NCBI GenBank assembly: GCA_964553885.1
Contig: CAZKLP010000005.1
Span: 1 to 35,391 of the forward strand
Origin: JACPHB01 sp964553885
Lineage (GTDB): Bacteria > Patescibacteriota > Minisyncoccia > UBA10092
Length of the DNA: 35,391 nt
Direction: 5' to 3'
A program made the translations under genes and the position numbers. Shown here in pieces: positions 1 to 8,929 of the stretch. Each line of letters starts with the position of its first letter. The first letter of the stretch is position 1. The notes beneath the pieces were generated by a model. That model searched no databases, was not told the DNA's origin, and saw only the letters and a list, made by a program, of their open reading frames with translations.

Positions 1-114
1 CTATTCTGTGAAATGACCCAGTCGGAACCAGATCAACCGACAGGGAAAAGCCCCCAAAAAAGCCGAATAAATAAATTTTTAAGCCTTTATTGCCTCGAGG
101 TTAATAAGAACAAG

Positions 115-142
115 TTTCTTATATTTCAATTATTATTATACT
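115..142 (+). promoter_or_regulatory. Possible promoter of the ruvB operon
   Basis: TTTCTT (115-120), a 16-base gap and TATACT (137-142) resemble a sigma-70 promoter about 30 bases before the ruvB ATG. The surrounding sequence is very A+T-rich, so chance matches are likely. Bases 1-114 hold nothing I can name. Confidence 0.35.
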
Positions 143-172
143 TTAAATAAATAAGTTTGTCAATTAAAAATT

Positions 173-1192
173 ATGGAAGAACTAAGCACCACCACCCCAA
201 AACTGAAGCCCGAAGACCGCACTTTAGACCAGGCGTTGAGGCCAAAAAGCTGGAATGAGTATATTGGTCAAAATAAAGCCAAGGTTAGCTTGAAAATTTT
301 GATTGAAGCGGCTAAAAAACGCTCCGAACCGATTGATCATTTGCTTTTATACGGCCCGGCCGGTTTGGGAAAAACTACATTAGCTTATATAATAGCGCGA
401 GAAATGAATGCTAACATGAAAATAACCTCCGGTCCGGCGATTGAAAAAGTCGGCGACCTGGCCTCAATTTTAACCAATCTCAACAGCGGCGATATTCTTT
501 TTATTGACGAAGCTCATCGCCTAAATAAAGCCATAGAAGAGATCCTATATCCGGCCATGGAAAACCGGATGCTTCATATTATTATCGGAAAAGGACCGTC
601 GGCGAGAACCCTACAGCTTGATTTGCCGCCATTTTCTTTAATCGCCGCGACTACCCGCGTCGGACTTTTATCAAATCCTTTGCGTTCCCGCTTTGGCGTT
701 ACTTTTCGGCTGGATTTTTATAGTATCGGCGATATTGTAAGTATTTTAGAAAGATCGGCCAATTTGATGAATCTTCAAACAGAAACCGGAGCCTTGAAAT
801 TAATCGCAGAGTCATCAAGATATACTCCCCGAGTTGCTAATCGGCTTTTAAAAAGAGCGCGGGACTTTGCCGAAGTTGAAGGAATCGGACAGATAACAAA
901 AGAGATTGCCGAGCGCGCTTTAGCGCTTTTAGAAATTGATCATTTGGGGTTAGAGTCAACCGACCGGAGGCTTATGGAAATAATAATTAAAAATTTTAAC
1001 GGCGGACCGGTGGGACTACAAGCTCTTGCCGCCGCCACTTCGGAAGAACTGGATACTATTGAAGATATTTATGAACCTTATTTGCTGCAGCTCGGCTTTC
1101 TGCATCGCACCGCCCGCGGCCGCATCGCCACCAAATCCGCTTATGAGCATTTAGGACTAAAATTGCCCCCAGAAAACCAGAATTTACTGTAA
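173..1192 (+). CDS. ruvB: RuvB, Holliday junction branch migration ATPase
   Basis: RuvB is the hexameric AAA+ motor that, with RuvA, drives branch migration of Holliday junctions during recombination and repair in the cytoplasm. The 339-residue length is normal. The Walker A motif GPAGLGKTT lies at about residues 61-69, and Walker B ILFIDEAH at about 107-114. The sensor/arginine-finger stretch ATTRVGLLSNPLRSRFG follows, and the C-terminal winged-helix domain contains GGPVGLQALAAA. The ATG at 173 gives the expected N-terminus leading into RPKSWNEYIGQ. It heads a plus-strand group with yebC (18 bases downstream) and ruvC, so two parts of the RuvABC system are co-located. ruvA is not in this window. 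Confidence 0.97.
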   Translation: MEELSTTTPKLKPEDRTLDQALRPKSWNEYIGQNKAKVSLKILIEAAKKRSEPIDHLLLYGPAGLGKTTLAYIIAREMNANMKITSGPAIEKVGDLASILTNLNSGDILFIDEAHRLNKAIEEILYPAMENRMLHIIIGKGPSARTLQLDLPPFSLIAATTRVGLLSNPLRSRFGVTFRLDFYSIGDIVSILERSANLMNLQTETGALKLIAESSRYTPRVANRLLKRARDFAEVEGIGQITKEIAERALALLEIDHLGLESTDRRLMEIIIKNFNGGPVGLQALAAATSEELDTIEDIYEPYLLQLGFLHRTARGRIATKSAYEHLGLKLPPENQNLL

Positions 1193-1210
1193 ATAAAAAT
1201 AAATCGTAAT

Positions 1211-1750
1211 ATGTCCGGACACTCAAAGTGGTCAACAATTAAACATAAGAAGGCCTTAACCGACGCTAAAAAGTCTAAGGTTTTTTCTAAGGTCTCGTCG
1301 CTTATTACCATTGCCGCGAGGCGCGGCGGCGATCCCGACAAAAACCCAACACTTAGAGCGGTAATAGAAAAAGCCCGCGAAGTTAATTTACCTAAGGAAA
1401 ACGTTGAACGCGCCATTAAACGCGGCACCGGAGAAATCGCCGGAGCTCAAATAGAAGAAGTCGTATATGGAGCTTTTGGGCCGGGCGGCACAGCTATTTT
1501 AATCACCGCCATTACCGACAATAAAAATCGAACGCTCGCGGAAATCAAAAAAATATTGCAGGAGCATAACGCGAAGTTTGCCGAAATTAACTCCATCCAG
1601 TGGATGTTCCGCCGCGAAGGCGCCGACTGGACCGCGATCTCGCCGGTAAAAATAGAAGATGAAAATGTTAAAACCCAATTGTCAGCGCTTTATGAAGCGC
1701 TGGACGATAATCAAGATATAAATGAAGTTTATGATAATACTGGGAATTGA
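1211..1750 (+). CDS. yebC: YebC/PmpR-family protein, shortened
   Basis: YebC/PmpR/TACO1 proteins are reported both as transcriptional regulators and as translation factors that help ribosomes through difficult peptides. The N-terminus MSGHSKWSTIKHKKALTDAK is the family signature, and GAFGPGGTAILI and DNKNRTLAEIK mark the second domain. The protein has 179 residues against a usual length near 240. The missing part is internal: the sequence reaches IQWMFRREGADW and then soon matches the normal C-terminal end (LYEALDDNQDINEVYDN). About 60 residues of the third, ferredoxin-like domain therefore seem to be lost while the last helix remains. The 3' end overlaps ruvC by 20-29 bases in another frame, suggesting translational coupling. 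Confidence 0.92.
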   Translation: MSGHSKWSTIKHKKALTDAKKSKVFSKVSSLITIAARRGGDPDKNPTLRAVIEKAREVNLPKENVERAIKRGTGEIAGAQIEEVVYGAFGPGGTAILITAITDNKNRTLAEIKKILQEHNAKFAEINSIQWMFRREGADWTAISPVKIEDENVKTQLSALYEALDDNQDINEVYDNTGN

Positions 1751-2219
1751 TCCGGGCACGGCCAAAATTGGTTACGCGCTATTAAATAAAAAAGGAAATA
1801 CCGGTGTTGACTTAATAACTTACGGCTGTTTGGAACTACCGAATAAAAATCAAGTTGAGCGGCTAGCGGAAATATCGCGGCTAATTTCCGATTTAATTGC
1901 CCGGTACAAACCGGAAGTTTTGGCGATTGAAAAATTATTTTTTACGAAAAACGCCAAAACCGCGTTTTCGGTTTCGGAAGCCCGCGGCGTCATTATTAAC
2001 CGCGCGAACTATTTAAATCTAGATGTACTGGAGTTCACGCCCCTCGAAGTTAAAGTGGCAACAACCGGCTACGGCAAAGCCGAAAAAAAACAAGTTCAGA
2101 AAATGGTTTGCCTGCTGTTAAATTTAGAAAAAATACCCCAACCAGATGATGCCGCGGACGCTATTGCTATTGGACTGACGGTTTGCTATACTAATCCAAA
2201 ATTACTAACTAAAGTATAA
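1731..2219 (+). CDS. ruvC: RuvC, Holliday junction resolvase
   Basis: RuvC is a dimeric RNase H-fold endonuclease that cuts Holliday junctions symmetrically after RuvAB migration. The N-terminus MIILGIDPGTAKIGYALL carries the first catalytic Asp. LAIEKLFF carries the catalytic Glu, and the C-terminal DDAADAIAIGL carries the final acidic pair. About 162 residues is the normal size. An ATG at 1722 is in frame, but starting at 1731 gives the family's usual MI(I/L)GIDPG opening, so I prefer it. The start lies inside the end of yebC, implying coupled translation. Confidence 0.95.
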   Translation: MIILGIDPGTAKIGYALLNKKGNTGVDLITYGCLELPNKNQVERLAEISRLISDLIARYKPEVLAIEKLFFTKNAKTAFSVSEARGVIINRANYLNLDVLEFTPLEVKVATTGYGKAEKKQVQKMVCLLLNLEKIPQPDDAADAIAIGLTVCYTNPKLLTKV

Positions 2220-2222
2220 AAT

Positions 2223-2375
2223 ATGGTCAAAGAGCACTTAAACAACCAAAATGAGGATAGCGAACTGGAATTAGATGATGATTCAGAAATTAAAGAGTTA
2301 GGTAACGAAGATTTGGAAGAAGAAACAGAAAACCCCAACACTACGGATAAGGACGATGATTTGAAAGAGGAATAA
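2223..2375 (+). CDS. Small acidic protein with an in-frame stop
   Basis: The ATG at 2223 lies three bases after the ruvC stop and opens a 50-codon frame extremely rich in Asp and Glu, with many Asn. It has no membrane segment and no motif I recognise. After the TAA at 2373 the same frame continues for ten more acidic-style codons (IETPETAEEL) to a second TAA at 2406-2408. The first stop may therefore be a recent nonsense mutation or a sequencing error, with a 61-codon original. The position right after ruvC and before a terminator suggests it is the last gene of the operon. Coding status is uncertain because composition alone supports it. Confidence 0.5.
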   Translation: MVKEHLNNQNEDSELELDDDSEIKELGNEDLEEETENPNTTDKDDDLKEE

Positions 2376-2410
2376 ATTGAAACGCCGGAAACCGCGGAAG
2401 AGCTTTAAAT

Positions 2411-2447
2411 AAAAAAACAGCCCCACAGCTGCGGGACTGTTTTTTTA
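2411..2447. terminator. Bidirectional terminator between ruvC operon and tyrS
   Basis: AAAAACAG (2413-2420) pairs with CTGTTTTT (2437-2444), with extra C-G pairs inside, A-tracts on the left and T-tracts on the right. This works as a Rho-independent terminator for both converging transcripts. It touches the tyrS stop codon. Confidence 0.75.
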
Positions 2448-3653
2448 TTTTTTCTTTATCTTCTTGAAATTTCTTTTACCATATTGAACTATCATTCCTT
2501 CATAGACATCAATAACCGCTTCAGAATTATTTATAACCTTACCGTCAACTTTCACGGCATTCTTTTCTAAAACCTTGCGCCGAGCCTCGCTTCTAGATGA
2601 AGCTAGACCCACATGAATCAACAACTCGACAATTCTTCGAGGCTCTATAGCAATAGAAACTTCACCAATACTTTCCGGCAATTCATGTTTTCTGAATACT
2701 TTATCAAATTCTTCTTTTGCTTCTTCAGCTTTTTTTTCGCCATGGTAGATTTTTACGATTTCAAAAGCCAACCTGTCTTTGGCGTCGCGCGGATTAAGTT
2801 TTCCATTTTTCATTTTTGCTTCAATCTCGGCAGTATCGGCATCTGGAACCAAAGTAAGCGCTTTAAAATACTTAACTATAAGCGCATCTGGAATGGACAT
2901 TAGTTTTCCAAACATAACATCCGACTTTTCGGTTATACCGATATAATTGCCATAACTTTTACTCATTTTACTTATACCATCCGTTCCCTCAATCAGCCAA
3001 GTTGTTAAAATGTCTTGTTCGAGCATGTTATAAGCCCGTTGGATTCGCCGCCCCATCAGTAAATTCAGCAATTGGTCTTCTCCTCCCACCTCAACATCGG
3101 CTTTTGTCATCACCGAATCGTATCCTTGCAGTAGCGGGTATATAATTTCGTTGGCGGTTATATCCGCGTCTTCTTTAATACGGTTTTTAAAATCTTTTCT
3201 TTTTGTTACCTGCTGGACAGTGGCCTTATTGGTAAGCTTTAAAAATTCTCGCGCTGTCATTTTATTAAACCATTCGCTATTAAAGTATGTCTCCGTTTTT
3301 TTTATGTCTATTATTTTTCCGGCCTGCGATAGATAATTCTTAAGATTTTTTTTAATTTCCGATTCGGAAAGAGGTTTGCGCGCCTCAATGCGGCCGCCCG
3401 GATCCCCGATGCGCGCCGTAAAGTCGCCGATGATTAAGACAGCCTGATGGCCCAATTCCTGAAATTGCCTTAATTTCAAAAGCGGCACAGAATGTCCCAA
3501 GTGAATATCCGGAGATGTCGGGTCAATACCGAATTTTACCCTTAACTTTTTATCGGAGTTAAGTTTTTTTTCCAAATTTTCTTTAATTAAAACATTTGAA
3601 ACAGCTCTGTTAAGCAGAGTCTCAATTTTTTGCGTATCGGCAGAGTTTTTCAT
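2445..3653 (-). CDS. tyrS: Tyrosyl-tRNA synthetase
   Basis: TyrRS charges tRNA-Tyr with tyrosine using ATP. This is a class I enzyme: the HIGH-type motif appears as HLGH within PTSPDIHLGHSVPL, and KMSKS appears as KMSKSYGNYIG. The C-terminal S4 RNA-binding domain is visible around LIHVGLASSRSEARRKVLE. I chose the Met that begins MKNSADTQKIETLLNRA (start at 3653), giving 402 residues. An ATG seven codons further upstream (3674) is possible but adds a hydrophobic MICYCLI leader untypical of the family. It converges with the ruvC operon and diverges from the penicillin-binding protein gene. Confidence 0.95.
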   Translation of the reverse strand: MKNSADTQKIETLLNRAVSNVLIKENLEKKLNSDKKLRVKFGIDPTSPDIHLGHSVPLLKLRQFQELGHQAVLIIGDFTARIGDPGGRIEARKPLSESEIKKNLKNYLSQAGKIIDIKKTETYFNSEWFNKMTAREFLKLTNKATVQQVTKRKDFKNRIKEDADITANEIIYPLLQGYDSVMTKADVEVGGEDQLLNLLMGRRIQRAYNMLEQDILTTWLIEGTDGISKMSKSYGNYIGITEKSDVMFGKLMSIPDALIVKYFKALTLVPDADTAEIEAKMKNGKLNPRDAKDRLAFEIVKIYHGEKKAEEAKEEFDKVFRKHELPESIGEVSIAIEPRRIVELLIHVGLASSRSEARRKVLEKNAVKVDGKVINNSEAVIDVYEGMIVQYGKRNFKKIKKK

Positions 3654-3686
3654 AATTAAACAATAACAAATCATTAAGATTTTGCC

Positions 3687-3707
3687 AAATCAAGATTATC
3701 TTGATTT
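3687..3707. repeat. Short inverted repeat between tyrS and the PBP gene
   Basis: AATCAAGA and TCTTGATT form 8-10 bp arms around a three-base centre in the divergent intergenic region. It could be an operator or a small hairpin. I know no regulator with this site. Confidence 0.35.
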
Positions 3708-3720
3708 TATTTAACTTTTA

Positions 3721-3748
3721 TTGTAAAAGTGGTAAGATTTGTTATAAA
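3721..3748 (+). promoter_or_regulatory. Promoter of the penicillin-binding protein gene
   Basis: TTGTAA (3721-3726), a 16-base spacer and TATAAA (3743-3748) lie upstream of the ATG at 3765, giving a leader of about 10 bases. The match is good but unproven. Confidence 0.5.
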
Positions 3749-3764
3749 TAAGATTACTATAAAA

Positions 3765-6017
3765 ATGAAGAAACATTACAAATTTTTATCTCATTTCATT
3801 TTCTGGGGCGTTATTTTTATTTTTGCCTCGGTTATTTTGTTTATTTCCGTATTTTTTTATTACAGCCGGTATCTTCCCGATCCGAACGCCTGGCAGGATA
3901 GAAAAATAATAGAGTCGACTAAAATATACGACCGGGAAAATAAAACCTTGCTTTATGAAATACACGGCGAAGAAAAAAGAACGGTCATCACATTCGACCA
4001 AATTCCGAAAATCGTAAAAGACGCGACGATTGCCGCCGAAGATGCCGAATTCTATAGCCATTCCGGCATTAATTTTCGCGGTATTATTCGGGCGGTTTTA
4101 GCCGATATTAGAGATAAAAAAATAATTGAAGGCGGTTCAAGCATCACCCAACAGCTTATAAAAAACGCGTATCTTACTCCCGAAAGAACATTTAGTCGAA
4201 AAATAAAGGAATTGATTTTAGCTATTGCCTTAGAAAAAAGATATTCAAAAAACGAAATTTTAAATTTCTATCTTAACCAAATTCCTTACGGATCAAACGC
4301 TTACGGCATAGAAGCGGCATCTCAAACTTTTTTCAACAAACGGGCGAAAGAACTAAATCTCGCCGAAGCCGCCTATCTATCGGCGCTGCCTAAAGGAACC
4401 GCCTATTACTCTCCGTACGGGAACCACCCCAACGATCTTAAAACACGCACCAACTATATTTTGGATAGGATGCGTGAATTCAAATATATATCCGATAACG
4501 ATTATAATGAGGCTAAAAAAACGACTGTTAACTTCGTCGGTCAAAAAACGGGAATTGTAGCGCCTCACTTCGTGATGTTTATCCGTGATTACTTAAACGA
4601 AAAATACGGCGAGGACTTTATTGAAAAAGGAGGGCTTAAAGTAACAACCACTATTAACCTAAATATGCAGAAAATTGCCGAGACGACTGTGGAAGAAGGC
4701 GCCCGGCGAAATGAAATTTATAATACCAAAAATGCCGCCTTAGTCGCTATTGACCCGAAAACAGGACAAATCCTAGCCATGGCCGGCTCTAAAAGTTATT
4801 GGAATAGCCCCGAACCGGAAAATTGTGAACCGGGAAAAACCTGCCAATTTGAACCGAATGTCAACTTAACAACCAGTTTGCGTCAACCGGGTTCGGCATT
4901 TAAGCCATTTATTTACGCGACAGCTATCGAGAATGGCTATACGCCGTCCACCATTGTCTGGGATATTTCCACTGAATTTAATCCGCTGTGTTCCTGGAAC
5001 GGTAAGGCTGAAAACGGCGTTAACCAAGAAACCTGTTATAAACCTAAAAATTACGATGGCCGCTTCCGCGGACCGGTCACTTTAAAACAAGCGTTATCTA
5101 ACTCTCTTAATGTCCCTTCGGTCAAAATTATGTATCTTGCCGGTATAAATAATTCTATTGATACGGCGGAAAGCATGGGTATTAACACTTTAAAAGATCG
5201 TTCGCGATACGGATTATCATTGGTTTTAGGCGCAGGCGAAGTAAAACTTCTTGAAATAACCTCGGCTTACGGCGTTTTTGCGAATGAAGGAACAATGCGT
5301 GAACCGACCGGAATTTTAAAAATTGAAGACGGAGCCGGTCGAATTTTGGAAGAATATAAAGATGACGGTAAAATTGTTTTAAGCGAGCAAACTGCTCGTG
5401 TTATAAACGACATTTTATCCGATAACAACTCTCGGGCGCCGATGTTCGGATTATACAGTTCTCTTTCCCTTGGCGAACGGCCTGCGGCGGCAAAAACCGG
5501 AACAACCCAAGACCCAAATGACGAAACAAAAGCCAAAGATGCTTGGATAATCGGCTACACGCCATCGCTTGTCGCTGGCGTTTGGACCGGAAATAATAAC
5601 AATGTCCCGATAGAAAAAGGCGGCGCCGGTGTTATGGCGGCCGGACCAATTTGGCATCAATTTATGATTGAAGTCTTAAAAGATACCCCCATAGAAACTT
5701 TTACCAAGCCTGATCCTATTATTTCCGAAAAACCAATTTTAAGCGGCCAATATCAAATTTCGGTAAAATTAAAAATTAATAAAAATAACGGCCTTTTGGC
5801 GACGGAAAAAACACCTCCGGAATTAATGGAAGAAAAATCTTTTACGGAAATTCATGAAATTCTTTGGTGGTTAAATAAAAACAATCCTCAAGGGCCGGCT
5901 CCGGGAGATCCAGAATCTGATTCTCAATTTAAAAACTGGGAATTATCTCTTCAAAATTGGCTGTTAAACAATTTTCCGACCGCTTATAATCAACTTCCCA
6001 AAGATTACGATCGTTGA
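3765..6017 (+). CDS. Class A penicillin-binding protein (PBP1A family)
   Basis: This is a bifunctional peptidoglycan synthase: a membrane-anchored glycosyltransferase that polymerises lipid II, joined to a DD-transpeptidase that cross-links stem peptides. The N-terminal anchor is a hydrophobic segment (roughly FIFWGVIFIFASVILFISVF). The GT51 domain shows EDAEFYSHSGINFRGI and GGSSITQQLIKN. The transpeptidase domain carries the catalytic SxxK in PGSAFKPFIYA, the SxN motif in SNSLNVPS and KTG in AAKTGTTQDP. I start at the ATG at 3765 (MKKHYKFLSHF, 750 residues) rather than the in-frame GTG at 3729, because the promoter fits it. The last ~100 residues are a low-conservation tail. It shows this cell makes its own cross-linked wall. 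Confidence 0.94.
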   Translation: MKKHYKFLSHFIFWGVIFIFASVILFISVFFYYSRYLPDPNAWQDRKIIESTKIYDRENKTLLYEIHGEEKRTVITFDQIPKIVKDATIAAEDAEFYSHSGINFRGIIRAVLADIRDKKIIEGGSSITQQLIKNAYLTPERTFSRKIKELILAIALEKRYSKNEILNFYLNQIPYGSNAYGIEAASQTFFNKRAKELNLAEAAYLSALPKGTAYYSPYGNHPNDLKTRTNYILDRMREFKYISDNDYNEAKKTTVNFVGQKTGIVAPHFVMFIRDYLNEKYGEDFIEKGGLKVTTTINLNMQKIAETTVEEGARRNEIYNTKNAALVAIDPKTGQILAMAGSKSYWNSPEPENCEPGKTCQFEPNVNLTTSLRQPGSAFKPFIYATAIENGYTPSTIVWDISTEFNPLCSWNGKAENGVNQETCYKPKNYDGRFRGPVTLKQALSNSLNVPSVKIMYLAGINNSIDTAESMGINTLKDRSRYGLSLVLGAGEVKLLEITSAYGVFANEGTMREPTGILKIEDGAGRILEEYKDDGKIVLSEQTARVINDILSDNNSRAPMFGLYSSLSLGERPAAAKTGTTQDPNDETKAKDAWIIGYTPSLVAGVWTGNNNNVPIEKGGAGVMAAGPIWHQFMIEVLKDTPIETFTKPDPIISEKPILSGQYQISVKLKINKNNGLLATEKTPPELMEEKSFTEIHEILWWLNKNNPQGPAPGDPESDSQFKNWELSLQNWLLNNFPTAYNQLPKDYDR

Positions 6018-6032
6018 TTAATAACTGATAAA

Positions 6033-7163
6033 TCAACTGTTTCTTATGGGCATTAAAATATAGAAAAAATCGGCATTTTTAGCCGGCTTAATAATAGCCG
6101 GTTTTTGATCTCCATTAAATTCCAAAATTAACTCATCTTCATCAATATTTTTCAAACCATCTAAAAAATATCGCCAATTAAAGACAATGCTGACGTCTTT
6201 ACCTTTAACTTCTGAATCAATTTTCGCGTGATGATTGCCATACTCGTTATTATTTGAAAAAATTTCTATCTGAGATTTTATGGAATTAGTTTTAATCGTA
6301 ATATCATTTAATTTTGAAGAAAAACAGCCGGATAATTTAATTGATTCTTCTAAGTCGTGTTTGCTTAAATAACATTTGGTTTCGGACGACTTCGGGATAA
6401 TAGCTTCATAATCGGGATAATTTCCTTCAACTAACCTTGAAATCAATTGATTATTATCAAAGTCAAACAGGATTTGATTTTCGTCAATAGTTATATTAAC
6501 ATCGTTATTTTGGTCTCCTAAAATCCTTAATAATTCTGTCGCTGTTCTAATCGGAATAATAATATCTTTTGATTTTTCAATATTAATTTTTATCTTTTCC
6601 TTAATATCTTGGGATAAAACAAAGATTGTTTTATGAGCCAGTCTGAAACTATCGGTAGTTATAAATTTAATTTGATCGGGACTAATTTTAACATAAATAC
6701 TGGAAATTTCCGGCCTTGCATCGGAAGTTGCAGATGAGTTAATAACACAATTTAAAGAATTTTTTAGTATTTTTGAATTTATAGTTAAAAAAGAATCATT
6801 TTTTACTTTTGGAATAATCGGAAAATCATCGGCGTTTAAACCATTAATTAATGCTTTAATATTATCACAGCTTAAATAAAGTTTTAAATCATTAACTTCT
6901 AAACCAATATTTTTATTAGGAAGATTATTAACAAATTGACTTAAAAGTTGCGCCGGAACGGTTATACTGCCATCTTTTAATATTTTTGACGGTATAAGAG
7001 AAGTAAAACCAATTTCTAAGTCAGTTGAAGAAATTTTCAACATCCCTTTTTCTGTTGATAATAAAAAATTATTCAAAATAGGCAATGTTGAATTATATTT
7101 TATAATTCTTAAAGCATTATCCAGATTTTTTTTAAAATTTTCTTTAAGACAAATTACGTTCAT
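6033..7163 (-). CDS. dnaN: DNA polymerase III sliding clamp (beta subunit)
   Basis: The ring-shaped beta clamp tethers DNA polymerase III and other enzymes to DNA. The 376-residue length and three-domain layout fit, from MNVICLKENFKKNLDNALRI through SRLVEGNYPDYEAIIPK to the characteristic C-terminal end FYILMPIRNS. The gene lies 216 bases after dnaA on the same strand, the classic dnaA-dnaN order, and it converges with the penicillin-binding protein gene with a 15-base gap. Codon use is very A+T-rich, like dnaA. Confidence 0.96.
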   Translation of the reverse strand: MNVICLKENFKKNLDNALRIIKYNSTLPILNNFLLSTEKGMLKISSTDLEIGFTSLIPSKILKDGSITVPAQLLSQFVNNLPNKNIGLEVNDLKLYLSCDNIKALINGLNADDFPIIPKVKNDSFLTINSKILKNSLNCVINSSATSDARPEISSIYVKISPDQIKFITTDSFRLAHKTIFVLSQDIKEKIKINIEKSKDIIIPIRTATELLRILGDQNNDVNITIDENQILFDFDNNQLISRLVEGNYPDYEAIIPKSSETKCYLSKHDLEESIKLSGCFSSKLNDITIKTNSIKSQIEIFSNNNEYGNHHAKIDSEVKGKDVSIVFNWRYFLDGLKNIDEDELILEFNGDQKPAIIKPAKNADFFYILMPIRNS

Positions 7164-7379
7164 TAATTAATATAATTATTTATATTAAAACTTATTACTA
7201 TTATTACTAACTAAAAATATGTGGAAAAATCTTATTTATTGCTGATTCAAGCTGTTATTTATTATGTTAAAATGTTAATATACCTGTTGGTAATATATAG
7301 ATAGTTTGTTTATTATTTTATAAACTTATTATTTTAAAGTTGGTTATTTACTTTTTATTTACCGATAATTAACAGAAAA
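7164..7379. other. A+T-rich dnaA-dnaN spacer, possible origin region
   Basis: These 216 bases carry no gene and are extremely A+T-rich. One DnaA-box-like sequence TTTTCCACA, fitting TTWTNCACA, is on the minus strand at 7220-7228. I see no cluster of boxes, so origin function is inferred mostly from the dnaA-dnaN-rpmH context. It may equally hold the dnaN promoter. Confidence 0.35.
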
Positions 7380-8762
7380 TTAGACCAAATAGAGTTTTTC
7401 ACGAATTACATTTATTTCATCATTAAAATTCTGATCTAATTCTATTTCTTTTTTTATTTTTTCACACGCGTGAATAGCCGTAGTGTGATCGCGGCCGCCA
7501 ATTTTAAGGCCAATAAAAGGAAAAGAACTTTTTAATTCTTCTCTTAAAAGGTACATTATTATTTGTCTTGGTTTTACTATTTCTTTTTTTCTTGATCTTT
7601 CTAATAATTCTTTTTCACTTATATCGTAAAATTCGGTCACTACTTTAATAATATTTTTAAGAGTTGTGGATTTTTTAGGTGAATTTACTATTGTGTTTTG
7701 AACTTTTTTAACTTCTATTAAGTTGAAATCTTTTTTATTATCGCTAATATTTGAAGCAATAAGTCGATTTAAAGCACCCTCAAGTTCTCTGACGTTTTTC
7801 TTAATATTTAAAGCGATATATTCAAAAATTTCGTAAGAAAAATCAAAACCTTTTTCATTGGCCTTAGATTTTAAAATAGCAATTCTTGTTTCTAAATCAG
7901 GATAACCGATATCAGCAACCATTCCGCCTTCAAACCGCGAACGTAGCCGTTCTTCCAGTGTTTGAATTGATTTTGGCGGCCTGTCGGAAGAAATAATTAT
8001 CTGTTTACCGGCGTCATATAGGGCGTTAAAAGTATGAAAAAATACATCTTGAGTTTTTTCTTTTCCTGAAAGAAATTGAATATCGTCAATAATCAGTAAG
8101 TCAATTTCTCTCCAACGTTTTTTAAAATCATCAATATCATTTGGCCGCAACGACCCGGATCTTAAGGCGGTTATAACTTCAGAAGTAAATCTTTCCGAAG
8201 TAACGTATCTTATTTTTTTAATACGATTTTCTTTTTTAACTTCGTTGCCTATTGCTTGGATTAAATGGGTTTTACCAAGCCCTACACCTCCGTAAATAAA
8301 CAAGGGATTATATTTATTTCCAAGATTTTTAGCGATAGCCACGGCGGCGGCATGAGCTAACTCATTGGAAGGGCCGACGATAAAATTATTGAAAGTGTAG
8401 CGCGGATTAAGATTGGTTTCCGTATCAACGTTTAATTCAATAAAATCTAATTGTTTATGGGCTACTTGATCGTCTTCTTTAAATTGTTTTTTATTTTTTA
8501 GTTCTTCTTTAATATAATTTGGCTTGATTTGATATGTTACCTCTTTAATTTCAGATTCAATATTACGCAATGATCTTAAAATAAATATATGATATTTATT
8601 TTCAAGCCATTCTTTGGTAAAACTGTTGGGCACGGCAATGGTAACGACACCGTTTTTTTTATTAACGATTGAAGTATTAATAAGCCAGGTTTTATAGTTT
8701 GCTTTTGAGATTTGAAGTTCTATTTCTCCTAAAGCCGCTTTCCAAAGTTCGTATAATTCCAT
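7380..8762 (-). CDS. dnaA: DnaA, replication initiator
   Basis: DnaA is the AAA+ ATPase that binds DnaA boxes, melts the origin and helps load the replicative helicase. In the 460-residue protein the N-terminal domain opens with ELWKAALGEIELQISKANYKTW. Walker A GGVGLGKTHL lies at 158-167, followed by Walker B LLIIDDIQFLSGKEKTQ and the sensor region ISSDRPPKSIQTLEERLRSRF. The C-terminal helix-turn-helix ends with the signature GGRDHTTAIHACEKI. All key motifs are intact. It is transcribed away from the divergent rpmH operon, with dnaN downstream. Confidence 0.98.
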   Translation of the reverse strand: MELYELWKAALGEIELQISKANYKTWLINTSIVNKKNGVVTIAVPNSFTKEWLENKYHIFILRSLRNIESEIKEVTYQIKPNYIKEELKNKKQFKEDDQVAHKQLDFIELNVDTETNLNPRYTFNNFIVGPSNELAHAAAVAIAKNLGNKYNPLFIYGGVGLGKTHLIQAIGNEVKKENRIKKIRYVTSERFTSEVITALRSGSLRPNDIDDFKKRWREIDLLIIDDIQFLSGKEKTQDVFFHTFNALYDAGKQIIISSDRPPKSIQTLEERLRSRFEGGMVADIGYPDLETRIAILKSKANEKGFDFSYEIFEYIALNIKKNVRELEGALNRLIASNISDNKKDFNLIEVKKVQNTIVNSPKKSTTLKNIIKVVTEFYDISEKELLERSRKKEIVKPRQIIMYLLREELKSSFPFIGLKIGGRDHTTAIHACEKIKKEIELDQNFNDEINVIREKLYLV

Positions 8763-8793
8763 GTTATGAAATATATTCTAAATTATTAATTTG

Positions 8794-8821
8794 AGTATAA
8801 CATCAAATTAAATCGTCTCAA
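8794..8821 (-). promoter_or_regulatory. dnaA: Promoter of dnaA
   Basis: On the minus strand TTGAGA (8816-8821) and TATACT (8794-8799) are separated by 16 bases, giving a leader of about 30 bases before the dnaA ATG. It lies in the intergenic region shared with rpmH. A weak DnaA-box-like TCTTCCACA, one mismatch from TTWTNCACA, is also in this region near 8868. Confidence 0.5.
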
Positions 8822-8893
8822 AAATATTTTTAAATACAAAAAAGTTAATAACTTGTGTACTTTCTGTGGAAGATAATAAATCATTTAAAATGT

Positions 8894-8922
8894 TTGACGC
8901 AATACAAGTTTTTATGTTATAA
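8894..8922 (+). promoter_or_regulatory. rpmH: Promoter of rpmH, probably giving a leaderless mRNA
   Basis: TTGACG (8894-8899), exactly 17 bases, then TTATAA (8917-8922). A start site about seven bases past the -10 box falls at 8929-8930, which is the rpmH ATG. The mRNA would therefore have little or no 5' leader. Confidence 0.65.
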
Positions 8923-8929
8923 GATTACT

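Noticed and set aside
1..147. An open plus-strand frame running in from the left edge.
   Set aside because: It is short and Lys/Leu-rich in A+T-rich DNA with no similarity I recognise. It could be the tail of a gene, but I cannot support it.
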